Part shown: piece after piece, positions 1 to 5,775 of the stretch
Layout of the letters: the number at the start of each line of letters is the position of its first letter
Position numbering within the stretch: the first letter of the stretch is position 1
From: Leptolyngbyaceae cyanobacterium SM1_3_5
Lineage (GTDB): Bacteria; Cyanobacteriota; Cyanobacteriia; Elainellales; Elainellaceae
NCBI GenBank assembly: GCA_012031475.1
Contig: JAAUTJ010000342.1
Location: 1-5,876 of the forward strand
Reading direction: 5' to 3'
DNA length: 5,876 nt
The notes under the pieces: generated by a model
Databases searched by the model: none
Seen by the model: only the letters and a program-made list of their open reading frames with translations
Told to the model about the DNA's origin: nothing
Position numbers and translations under genes: made by a program

Positions 1-51
1 AAAATCAATCAGCGGGCGATCGTTCTGCTGCATCCCGGTTCTTGTGCTTGA

Positions 52-91
52 TTGGCTGTTGATACTCTTTTGAGGCTGTTGGTACTTTATT
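52..91 (+). repeat. Tandem direct repeat, 20-bp period
   Basis: Two adjacent copies share the core GGCTGTTGRTACT (54-66 with A, 74-86 with G; 12 of 13 identical), and about 15 of 20 positions match across the full unit. The period is close to two helical turns, so both copies face the same side of the DNA, and the second copy ends right against the -35-like box at 92. This is the arrangement expected of paired binding sites for an activator or repressor. That role is inference; I do not recognise the motif as a named operator. Confidence 0.55.
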
Positions 92-119
92 TTGAAATGC
101 CAATCGAAAACAATATAAA
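92..119 (+). promoter_or_regulatory. Candidate sigma70-type promoter
   Basis: TTGAAA (92-97) and TATAAA (114-119) are separated by 16 bases, each matching five of six positions of the sigma70 consensus. The site points toward the RTX gene at 411 but would give a leader of roughly 280 bases. It lies directly downstream of the tandem repeat at 52-91, which raises the chance that it is a regulated promoter. The surroundings are AT-rich, so chance occurrence cannot be excluded. Confidence 0.4.
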
Positions 120-306
120 AAGCTTAAATGTTTCTAAAGTTACTTCGATCGCAGTAGCGAACCCAAAACTCCTTGAATGCTGATCGCCTCAGAGATTCAG
201 CTTTATCTGCCGAAAATTTGTGACAGAGGAACAGGTGCGGCGATCGCAAGATTAGATGATTTTCCAAAAGAATGAAGTAGACGGGCGATCGTGAAAATAC
301 TTAAAC

Positions 307-333
307 TTGCCTGTAGGTGCAGCGTTCTGATAC
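307..333 (+). promoter_or_regulatory. Weak promoter-like pair close to the RTX gene
   Basis: TTGCCT (307-312) and TGATAC (328-333) are separated by 15 bases. This would start transcription near 340 and give a leader of about 70 bases, a more usual length than from the upstream site at 92-119. The spacing is short and the matches are partial, so this is only a possible alternative promoter. Confidence 0.22.
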
Positions 334-410
334 TTGCTTTCTGAACAGCATCGCGTTCCTGAGTCGTCTCTTGTTCACTGATTTTTTACCTTCTTAGAGA
401 GAGAAAGACA

Positions 411-1316
411 ATGGTTCAAATTAACGACGAACTGTTCAACGACATCATTTTGTCAACTGACGGTCAAACGGTTTTTGGCACACCGGGCAACGATTTCATC
501 GTCGTTCGCGGCGGCAACAACACGGTCTTTGCTGGAGATGGAACTAACTACGTGACGGCGGGCTTTTTAGATGTCCAAGTTGTTACGGATGGCGGCCAAG
601 ATTTCGTTGATTTCTTTGAACCTACTCCGCCCGGAGACAACACGATCTATGGCGGCTCTGGTCAAGATACCTTCCTGGTTGGTTCCGGCAACGATCTACT
701 TTTTCTAGGCGAAGGCAATAACGTTGTTAATGCTTTCGTGGGTGGCAACAAAACGATCTACGCTGGCGCTGGTGATGACTTCTTCCTGCTCCAGGGCAGC
801 GGCGATAACTTAATTTTTGCAGGCGAAGGCAACAACATTATTAACGCAGCGTTCAACGAGGGTAATAACACGATATTCGCTGGCTCTGGAAATGACAGCA
901 TCGACGTTTTTGGCGCTGATGATAATGTGATTTATGCCGGGGAAGGAGCTAATACCGTCTTTGGCAGTTTTGAAGGCGATAACCTCATCTATGCGGGTGC
1001 TGGCAGCGATTTTATCGGCGTTGGCATCAGTAGCAATACTGTCTATGCAGGAGAAGGCGATAACACCATTGTCTCGCTTGGCGGCAACAACACGATCTAC
1101 ACGGGCAGCGGCAGCGATCGATTCGGCTTCAATCCCGTTTCGACGGAAGGCGTTGCGACCATCATCGGTTATGGAGCAAACGATCGCATTGGAGTCAACG
1201 GCGACCCCACTCAGCTAACCGCAACCCAGGTGGGAGCCGATACTTTAATTCGCTTTGGTTCAGATGATCTCGCACTGCTCAAATTCACTCAAAAGAGTGC
1301 CGTTGTGTTTGCTTAA
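411..1316 (+). CDS. RTX-like calcium-binding beta-roll repeat protein (complete)
   Basis: A 301-residue protein that is almost entirely glycine/aspartate/asparagine-rich repeats of the hemolysin-type calcium-binding kind. After a short N-terminus (residues 1-23), units of 18-20 residues run to about residue 235. Typical units begin GSGND, GAGDD or GEGNN and end NNTIYA, NLIFA or NVIYA. Each unit is two stacked nonapeptide-like half turns, as in a parallel beta-roll that binds calcium between turns. Units alternate between a G[SA]GxD type and a GEGxN type. The last 65 residues form a non-repeat cap (ITxxG-like stretch with TATQVGADTLIRFG). There is no N-terminal signal peptide, which fits RTX proteins secreted by a type I system through a C-terminal signal; no exporter is visible here. 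The ATG at 411 follows the purine-rich run at 396-407. A hairpin terminator follows 30 bases after the stop. The family call is firm; substrate or exact role is unknown. Confidence 0.88.
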   Translation: MVQINDELFNDIILSTDGQTVFGTPGNDFIVVRGGNNTVFAGDGTNYVTAGFLDVQVVTDGGQDFVDFFEPTPPGDNTIYGGSGQDTFLVGSGNDLLFLGEGNNVVNAFVGGNKTIYAGAGDDFFLLQGSGDNLIFAGEGNNIINAAFNEGNNTIFAGSGNDSIDVFGADDNVIYAGEGANTVFGSFEGDNLIYAGAGSDFIGVGISSNTVYAGEGDNTIVSLGGNNTIYTGSGSDRFGFNPVSTEGVATIIGYGANDRIGVNGDPTQLTATQVGADTLIRFGSDDLALLKFTQKSAVVFA

Positions 1317-1345
1317 TCGATCGACTAGGCCATAACAAAACTGAC

Positions 1346-1382
1346 ATGGGGCAGACGATCGATCTGCCCCATTTGTTTGTTG
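1346..1382. terminator. Rho-independent terminator, probably bidirectional
   Basis: A perfect 10-bp stem (ATGGGGCAGA at 1346-1355 pairing with TCTGCCCCAT at 1363-1372) encloses a 7-base loop, CGATCGA. On the plus strand it is followed by TTTGTTTGTT, ending the RTX gene at 411-1316. On the minus strand the bases after the stem read GTCAGTTTTGTT, also T-rich, so it can end transcripts coming from the minus-strand relic at 1389-1583, whose stop is 17 bases away. Confidence 0.85.
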
Positions 1383-1388
1383 AAAATG

Positions 1389-1583
1389 CTAGGAAGCAAC
1401 GATCGAAATATCGCTTGCACCCAGCGCGGCCTTGTTGGAAAGTGTGGCGATTTGAACTTGTGCCCCGCTGCGGCTACCATCGCGATCGAAATACAGCGCA
1501 CCTGTCGATCGGTTGTAGATGAAATAGTCGTTGTAGTTTTGAGCTTTGGAAACAGGCTTATGCAGCGACTTACAAAACTTCAC
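1389..1583 (-). pseudogene. Relic of an RTX-type calcium-binding protein (C-terminal cap only)
   Basis: The minus strand encodes 64 residues from a GTG at 1583 to a TAG at 1389. From about residue 18 onward it reads NDYFIYNRSTGALYFDRDGS, then QVQIATLSNKAALGASDI and a short hydrophobic end. This is the characteristic last part of cyanobacterial RTX-repeat proteins, where the cap normally follows many GGxGxD repeats. It closely resembles the cap of the second RTX gene in this window (DDRFIYDQTLGFLY, then FDRDGSG after frame repair). No repeats precede it: an in-frame TGA lies four codons before the GTG, and none of the minus-strand frames further upstream resemble RTX. It is best read as the 3' remnant of a gene whose body was deleted or replaced, converging on the terminator at 1346-1372. 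A genuine small protein is less likely. Confidence 0.7.
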
Positions 1584-1668
1584 AAATCCTATCTTTCAGA
1601 ACATTACAAAAGTCTGGTTAACGACCGATCTTTTGCTACACAGAAACATGTAGAACGGCGATCGATTC

Positions 1669-2841
1669 ATGAGCAAACGATGGATGCGGTTCATTTTGTG
1701 GGTTTGGCTGGCGATCGCGCTGTGTTTTTTGCCGCCATTCATTGCACCGGGACAAGCAACCGAACCGCCCGCGCTAGAGCAGCAAAGTCGATCGCACTAC
1801 GAAGCCGGACGGTATTTGGACGCGATCGAGTTGCTTCAGCAGGCGATTGAGCGCTATCAATCGCAAGGCGACACGCTGCGGCAGGCGATCGCGCTGGGAA
1901 ACTTGGCGCTGGTCTATCGGCAAACAAACAACTGGACGGAAGCCAACGCCGCGATCGATCGCAGCCTCGATTTGCTGCCACCCGAATCGCCCGCATCCGC
2001 ACTGGCACAAATTCTCGACATTCAGGCGCAACTGCAACTCGCACAGGGACAGGCACAGCAGGCACTCGCCACTTGGGAACGCGCCGCCCATTTGTATGAG
2101 CAAGCTGAGGATCGATCGGGCACAATCCGCGCTCAAATCAACCAGGCGCAAGCGCTTCAGGAACTGGGACTGATCCGCCGATCGATCGCGCTGCTCACCG
2201 ATTTGCGGCAAACGCTGCCGCCTGACTCGGCTTGGCTGGCGATCGTGCAGCACCGCTTGGGCGACGCGCTGATTGTGACGGGCAACTTGCAGCAGGCGCG
2301 AATCAATCTGGAGCCGCTGGGGGATGCAACTTCGGATTTGCGGTTGAGCCTGGGAAATTTACTCAGAGCCGAAGCGCTTATGCATCTCGGCTTTCGGAAT
2401 TTGCTGCCGTCTGAGGCGATCGCCCTGCTTGCCCAGTCTGACCCGTCCGCCAATCGTCGTCAGGTCGAAGCCGCCCAGCAGTTCATGCAGGAAACGCAAA
2501 GTGCGATCGATCGCTATCAGCAAGCCGCCCGCTCCACCGATGCGCCGGAAATTCGCTTCCAGGCTCGGCTGAACGCGCTGAGCTTGCTGATCGAACCGGA
2601 CGACGCGACGTTGCTGAACCGCTGGCGGCTGAAATGCTCGCTCAGGCGGAGCAGTTGCCGATCGATCATGACCGGATTTCGATCGGATTGGACTGGCGCA
2701 AAATCTGATCAAGCTCACGCCGTCCAACTTCGCCCCGCTCCAGATCGCCCAACTGCTACAAACTACGCATCAGCAAGCCGTTCAGCTTCAAGACCGCCGC
2801 GCCCAATCGTTTGCGCTGGGAACGCTGGGCGGACTGCATGA
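1669..2841 (+). CDS. N-terminal part of the TPR-CHAT protein: signal peptide plus TPR repeats
   Basis: The open frame is 390 codons, but only residues 1 to about 314 belong to the family; after about position 2610 the frame is wrong (arginine/serine-rich nonsense). Residues 1-30 form a signal peptide or membrane anchor: basic start (KRWMR), hydrophobic core ILWVWLAIALCFL, and a likely cleavage after GQA at residue 30. Residues 37-68, 73-107, 114-146 and 153-185 are TPR-like helix pairs with the small/large pattern (YEAGRYLDAIELLQQAIERY; ALGNLALVYRQTNNWTEA), and helical repeats continue to about 310. TPR arrays bind protein partners and in CHAT proteins usually sense a trigger or present a substrate. 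The ATG at 1669 is preceded only by a weak AGAACGG (1652-1658); an in-frame ATG at 1684 would shorten the signal peptide's basic region. Confidence 0.7.
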   Translation: MSKRWMRFILWVWLAIALCFLPPFIAPGQATEPPALEQQSRSHYEAGRYLDAIELLQQAIERYQSQGDTLRQAIALGNLALVYRQTNNWTEANAAIDRSLDLLPPESPASALAQILDIQAQLQLAQGQAQQALATWERAAHLYEQAEDRSGTIRAQINQAQALQELGLIRRSIALLTDLRQTLPPDSAWLAIVQHRLGDALIVTGNLQQARINLEPLGDATSDLRLSLGNLLRAEALMHLGFRNLLPSEAIALLAQSDPSANRRQVEAAQQFMQETQSAIDRYQQAARSTDAPEIRFQARLNALSLLIEPDDATLLNRWRLKCSLRRSSCRSIMTGFRSDWTGAKSDQAHAVQLRPAPDRPTATNYASASRSASRPPRPIVCAGNAGRTA

Positions 2842-3085
2842 ATCGCACCAACCTGTCGAAGCCCGATCGCTCACTGAGCAAGCCTTGATTCTCGCCCAAG
2901 CCGAAAACGCTACGGATATTGCGTATCGCTGGCAGTGGCAAATTGGACGGCTGCTGAAGGCACAGGGCGATCGATCGGGGCAATCGCTGCCTACCGCGAA
3001 GCCGTCAACTCGACTGCAATTCATGCGGCGAAGAATTTGGTTGGCCGATGAATCGCGATTGTGCTAGTTTTCGTTTCGCGAAGGC

Positions 3086-4258
3086 GTGGAGCCTGTCTAT
3101 CGACAACTGGTCGATCTGCTGCTGCAACCCGAATCAGACGCGATCGAACTGCAACAGGCTCGCAGCGTGATCGAAGGCTTGCAGATTGCCGAACTGGATA
3201 ATTTTTTCCGCGAAGCCTGCCTCGATACGGCCTTTCAACTCGATCGCGTCGTTGACCAAGCCGATCGCCCCAGCGCAATTTTCTACACGATCGGCCTGGG
3301 CGATCGGCTGGAAGTCGTTCTCAAGCTGCCGCAGCAAAATTTGATTCACTACACCGCAAGCGTTTCGCAAACCGAACTGGAAACCACCGTCGATGCGCTG
3401 TTGGCCGAACTGAAGCGCCCGTTTGCCGCCCGTCCCGCCCAAGATTTGGCGCAGCAAATTTATCGCTGGCTGATTGCGCCTGCCGAATCTGCACTGGCCG
3501 ATCGATCGATCGAAACCTTGGTCTTTGTCCTCGACGGCGCACTGCGAAACCTGCCAATGGCCGCTTTGTACGACGGTCAGCACTATCTCGTCGAGCGCTA
3601 CAGCATCGCCCTCGCGCCCGGACTGCAACTGCTCGATCCCAAGCCGCTGCAAGGCGAACTGCGGGCACTCGTTGCCGGACTCAGCGAGGCTCGCGAAAAC
3701 TTTCCGCCGCTGAGCTTTGTGCAAACCGAAGTCGATCGCATCCAGACCGACATTTCCAGCAGCGTTTTGTTCAACGAAAGTTTTACGAGGGCAAATCTGC
3801 GCGATCGACTGGAGCGCAATCCGGTGGCGATCGTCCACATCGCCACGCACGGCCAGTTTAGCTCCAACGCCGAGGAAACCTTTATCCTCGCTTGGGATTC
3901 TCCAATTCGCGTCAACGAACTCAGCCAAATTCTCGCAACTCGCAGCCTCGACAACCGCGACCCGATCGAACTGCTGGTCTTGAGTGCTTGCCGAACTGCG
4001 GTCGGTGACAGACGCGCCGCACTGGGACTGGCAGGTGTCGCTGTGCGAGCCGGGGCGAGAAGTACGATCGCCTCTCTGTGGAGCTTGGACGATGATTCGG
4101 GTGCCGTTTTGATGAGCGAATTCTACAAAGAACTGGCGCAAAATCCGTCTTCCAAAGCCGAAGCTTTACGCCACGCTCAGCAAACACTGCTCGCCAATCC
4201 GCGCTATGCGGCTCCGCGCTTTTGGGCACCGTATGTCTTGCTGGGAAATTGGCTGTAG
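3086..4258 (+). CDS. CHAT-domain caspase-like peptidase part of the TPR-CHAT protein
   Basis: This 390-residue frame holds the whole CHAT domain. Residues 1-60 (VEPVYRQLVDLLLQ onward) are the conserved linker. The peptidase fold spans about 64-390. The predicted catalytic pair is present: His255 in HIATHGQF (codon 3848-3850) and Cys302 in VLSACRTAVG (codon 3989-3991). Other family landmarks are VLDGALRNLPMAALYDG (about 148-164), AGARSTIASLWSLDDDSGA (about 322-340) and the C-terminal RFWAPYVLLGNW. CHAT domains are clan CD cysteine peptidases related to caspases and separases. The GTG at 3086 is not a natural start: the same frame continues upstream through FSFREG to the TAG at 3065-3067, and the protein really begins at 1669. 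Downstream is a HIP1 site and a 104-base gap before the second RTX gene. Domain call is firm; substrate is unknown. Confidence 0.85.
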   Translation: MEPVYRQLVDLLLQPESDAIELQQARSVIEGLQIAELDNFFREACLDTAFQLDRVVDQADRPSAIFYTIGLGDRLEVVLKLPQQNLIHYTASVSQTELETTVDALLAELKRPFAARPAQDLAQQIYRWLIAPAESALADRSIETLVFVLDGALRNLPMAALYDGQHYLVERYSIALAPGLQLLDPKPLQGELRALVAGLSEARENFPPLSFVQTEVDRIQTDISSSVLFNESFTRANLRDRLERNPVAIVHIATHGQFSSNAEETFILAWDSPIRVNELSQILATRSLDNRDPIELLVLSACRTAVGDRRAALGLAGVAVRAGARSTIASLWSLDDDSGAVLMSEFYKELAQNPSSKAEALRHAQQTLLANPRYAAPRFWAPYVLLGNWL

Positions 4259-4362
4259 GAGGGCGATCGCACAATCAAACCTTGAAATTCTAAGGATTTA
4301 ATAAGAAATTTAGGCTGCTAAATTGAAGTATTCAATAATAAATTACTGCGTTTGATAATCCG
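4259..4362. other. Intergenic gap between the CHAT and second RTX genes
   Basis: The 104 bases start with a HIP1 site (4263-4270) and then turn strongly AT-rich. I see no hairpin followed by a T-run, so there is no clear terminator for the TPR-CHAT gene; read-through into the RTX gene is possible. A TTGAAA at 4282-4287 has no good -10 partner. The GATAAT at 4354-4359 is described separately. Confidence 0.5.
4331..4359 (+). promoter_or_regulatory. Possible promoter overlapping the start of the second RTX gene
   Basis: TTCAAT (4331-4336) and GATAAT (4354-4359) are 17 bases apart. The -10 box is good, the -35 box weak. Transcription would start near 4366, after the ATG at 4363, so either this is not a promoter, or translation starts further in (for example at the GTG codon at 4432). 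The ATG at 4363 also lacks a Shine-Dalgarno sequence, so the true start is uncertain. Confidence 0.25.
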
Positions 4363-5775
4363 ATGCCAGTACGCCCTAAACCCGCCAGAAATCGTGCAAC
4401 CCGTACTGCCGATGAGAAGTCTGTTGATTATGTGCTGATCACCCAGGCGAGTTCCTTCTTCGGGGACAATGATTATTTAATTGATATCAGCAACTTTACA
4501 CCGGAAGAAATCGCGCAAGGCATCTTAACCAAAACGATCGTAGTCGCGATTAGAAAAGATGTATCTGAGGGTGATCACGATTCATTTGTATGGTCAGTTG
4601 GCGAAAACGACAATTTCGGCTTCAGCCAAGAAACCTATCAGTTCAACGAATCGATTAGCTCCAATCAGGATCTTGGAGAAGGCGACTTCCTATTCAATGA
4701 CACTCAAGTTGTCATCACACTAGAATTCAACAGTCCTTTCAAAGCAACCACAATTACCATTGATGATCCGAACACTTCGATCATCAATGGTACAAACGGC
4801 GCGGATACGCTATCCGGCATAGAAGATACAGCCGCAATTTATGGCTATGCTGGCAACGATACATTGTCCGCCTCTGGTGAATTCAGTAGTGCAAGCCTTT
4901 ATGGTGGAGCAGGCGACGACACACTGTTTTCAGGGCGTTTTTCTTTAGTTCAAGGAGGTTCTGGAAGAGACACTTTGTATGGCAACAGTGGCAATGCCAC
5001 GCTGGATGGTGGCAGCAACAATGATTTGCTCATTGATGGTTCTGGCAGCGGCTCTTTATATGGTTGGTCTGGTAATGATGTTCTAATTGGTGGCGACGGT
5101 AATGATTCATTAGATGGGGAAGCAGGAATTGATTACCTCAATGGAGGTGCAGGTAGTGATGATTTAATCGGTGGCTCAGGAGCCGATCGCTTCGATTTCT
5201 ACACGCTGTCCACTCCACCAGATTTTGATTCCATTGAAGATTTTGAGATAGGAATAGACAAAGTTGGTATTTATGTAGGGGCGAACTCAACCTCTTCTTT
5301 TAGAAATGCAGGCTTAACCCCAAATGCCACAATTACGTCCGCTCAATTTCGTCTCGGTACGAACGCCCTAGACACAGACGATCGCTTCATCTATGACCAA
5401 ACGCTAGGTTTTTTGTATTCGATCGAGATGGTAGTGGCGGATTCTTTGCGCGACAAAGAGTCGCCGTCTTCAGCAGTGGGCTTCTGCTATCTCACCGCGA
5501 CATTTTTGCTTTTGATGATTCCAATCTTACTCCGCCTGCTGAAGCTCCAATCGCGGCTCCGATCGTTCAGTTTTCTCAAAACACTGCTTATCAGGCCAAC
5601 GAAAATGCAGGTTCCAATACAGGCATTACCTTACTACGGCTTGGAAGCAGAGAAAGCGCGTCACAGATTCAATTTAATATTCGTGGTGGCACGGCAAGAC
5701 GCGGTGCAGATTACAGCGCGGCTGGTTCTCGCTTCACGGTTAATTTTGCACCAGGAGAACGAAGCAAAACTGTAA
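4363..5775 (+). CDS. RTX calcium-binding repeat protein, as-read frame (valid to about 5418)
   Basis: Residues 1-352 are real protein; after about 5418 the frame is wrong, and the hydrophobic stretch and end at 5775 are artefacts. Residues 1-20 are basic (RPKPARNRATR). Residues about 21-137 are an acidic, beta-rich domain that I do not recognise (VDYVLITQASSFFGDNDYL; SFVWSVGENDNFGF). Residues about 142-275 are hemolysin-type calcium-binding repeats, such as NGTNGADTLSG, YGGAGDDTLFSG, IGGDGNDSLDG, LNGGAGSDDLIGGSGADRF, in the canonical GGxGxDxLx nonapeptide pattern. Residues 276-352 are the RTX C-terminal cap (DFEIGIDKV, ITSAQFRLGTNALDTDDRFIY). No signal peptide is visible, as expected for type I secretion. 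An in-frame TAA at 4339-4341 limits the start; ATG 4363 is the first candidate but has no ribosome binding site. The gene is richer in A+T than the CHAT gene. Confidence 0.78.
   Translation: MPVRPKPARNRATRTADEKSVDYVLITQASSFFGDNDYLIDISNFTPEEIAQGILTKTIVVAIRKDVSEGDHDSFVWSVGENDNFGFSQETYQFNESISSNQDLGEGDFLFNDTQVVITLEFNSPFKATTITIDDPNTSIINGTNGADTLSGIEDTAAIYGYAGNDTLSASGEFSSASLYGGAGDDTLFSGRFSLVQGGSGRDTLYGNSGNATLDGGSNNDLLIDGSGSGSLYGWSGNDVLIGGDGNDSLDGEAGIDYLNGGAGSDDLIGGSGADRFDFYTLSTPPDFDSIEDFEIGIDKVGIYVGANSTSSFRNAGLTPNATITSAQFRLGTNALDTDDRFIYDQTLGFLYSIEMVVADSLRDKESPSSAVGFCYLTATFLLLMIPILLRLLKLQSRLRSFSFLKTLLIRPTKMQVPIQALPYYGLEAEKARHRFNLIFVVARQDAVQITARLVLASRLILHQENEAKL

Larger units (their letters stand above)
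1..410. other. Non-coding upstream region of the first RTX gene
   Basis: No convincing gene is visible on either strand. The stretch is AT-rich compared with the coding regions and contains several CGATCG cores, including one full HIP1 octamer at 240-247. It holds a tandem direct repeat (52-91) followed by a sigma70-like promoter (92-119), and a weaker promoter-like pair nearer the gene (307-333). A purine-rich run at 396-407 (AGAGAGAGAAAG) sits just before the ATG at 411 and probably acts as its ribosome binding site. If the far promoter is the real one, the mRNA would have a leader of roughly 280 bases; I see no recognisable riboswitch in it. Confidence 0.7.
1317..1668. other. Intergenic region between the RTX gene and the TPR-CHAT gene
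   Basis: This 352-base gap holds the hairpin terminator (1346-1382), the minus-strand RTX cap relic (1389-1583), and about 85 AT-richer bases (1584-1668) that must contain the promoter and leader of the TPR-CHAT gene. I see no clear -35/-10 pair there. The three minus-strand frames of 1584-1668 show no RTX similarity, so the relic stops abruptly near 1583. Confidence 0.6.
1669..4258 (+). pseudogene. Exported TPR-CHAT protein gene, frame broken as given
   Basis: Three pieces in different frames encode one family protein in order: TPRs (1669 to about 2610), a linking piece (about 2610-3067) and the CHAT domain (3068-4258). Breaks visible in the sequence: one base missing near 2610 (frame resumes as VAEPLAAEMLAQAEQ); one A missing in the A-run 2700-2703 (resumes as NLIKLTPSNFAPLQ); one G missing in 2977-2980 (resumes as AIAAYREAVNS); then seven extra bases at A3013, C3029, one T of 3036-3038, one T of 3041-3042, one C of 3045-3046, one T of 3059-3060 and T3065, the last creating an in-frame TAG at 3065-3067. 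Undoing all ten gives 862 codons including the stop, an 861-residue protein with the usual link region LVAMNRDVQFSFREGVEPVY. Whether this is sequencing error or real decay cannot be settled here. The intact catalytic pair and clean flanks favour error or very recent damage. Confidence 0.82.
240..4270. repeat. HIP1 octamers (GCGATCGC), five dispersed copies
   Basis: Perfect copies lie at 240-247, 1711-1718, 1885-1892, 2416-2423 and 4263-4270, with many additional CGATCG cores throughout, both inside and outside genes. HIP1 is the highly iterated palindrome of cyanobacterial chromosomes and is the main evidence for the host group. The site at 4263 lies directly after the CHAT stop codon. The span given covers the first to the last copy, not one continuous element. 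Confidence 0.9.

Noticed and set aside
177..275. Small plus-strand open frame of 32 residues (MLIASEIQLYLPKICDRG...)
   Set aside because: No ribosome binding site, no recognisable similarity, and it contains a HIP1 site in a stretch that otherwise looks non-coding.
934..1218. Plus-strand open frame of 94 residues inside the first RTX gene
   Set aside because: It is in another frame of a clearly real repeat protein; its alanine/serine-rich composition is a shadow of the repeats.
1377..1850. Plus-strand open frame of 157 residues
   Set aside because: It runs antisense to the RTX relic and then overlaps the real TPR-CHAT start in a different frame; its sequence shows no domain.
2705..3067. The middle frame piece (LIKLTPSNFAPLQ to the TAG at 3065) as a separate gene
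   Set aside because: It has no start signal and matches the middle of the TPR-CHAT family protein, so it is part of the broken gene at 1669-4258.
3134..4141. Minus-strand open frame of 335 residues opposite the CHAT domain
   Set aside because: Long antisense frames are common opposite GC-rich genes with this codon bias; the plus strand has clear CHAT motifs and the antisense protein has none.
5480..5560. Apparent transmembrane segment (TATFLLLMIPILLRLL) in the frame of 4363
   Set aside because: It lies downstream of the frame break; the correct frame here encodes the end of the RTX cap and the linker to Calx-beta.
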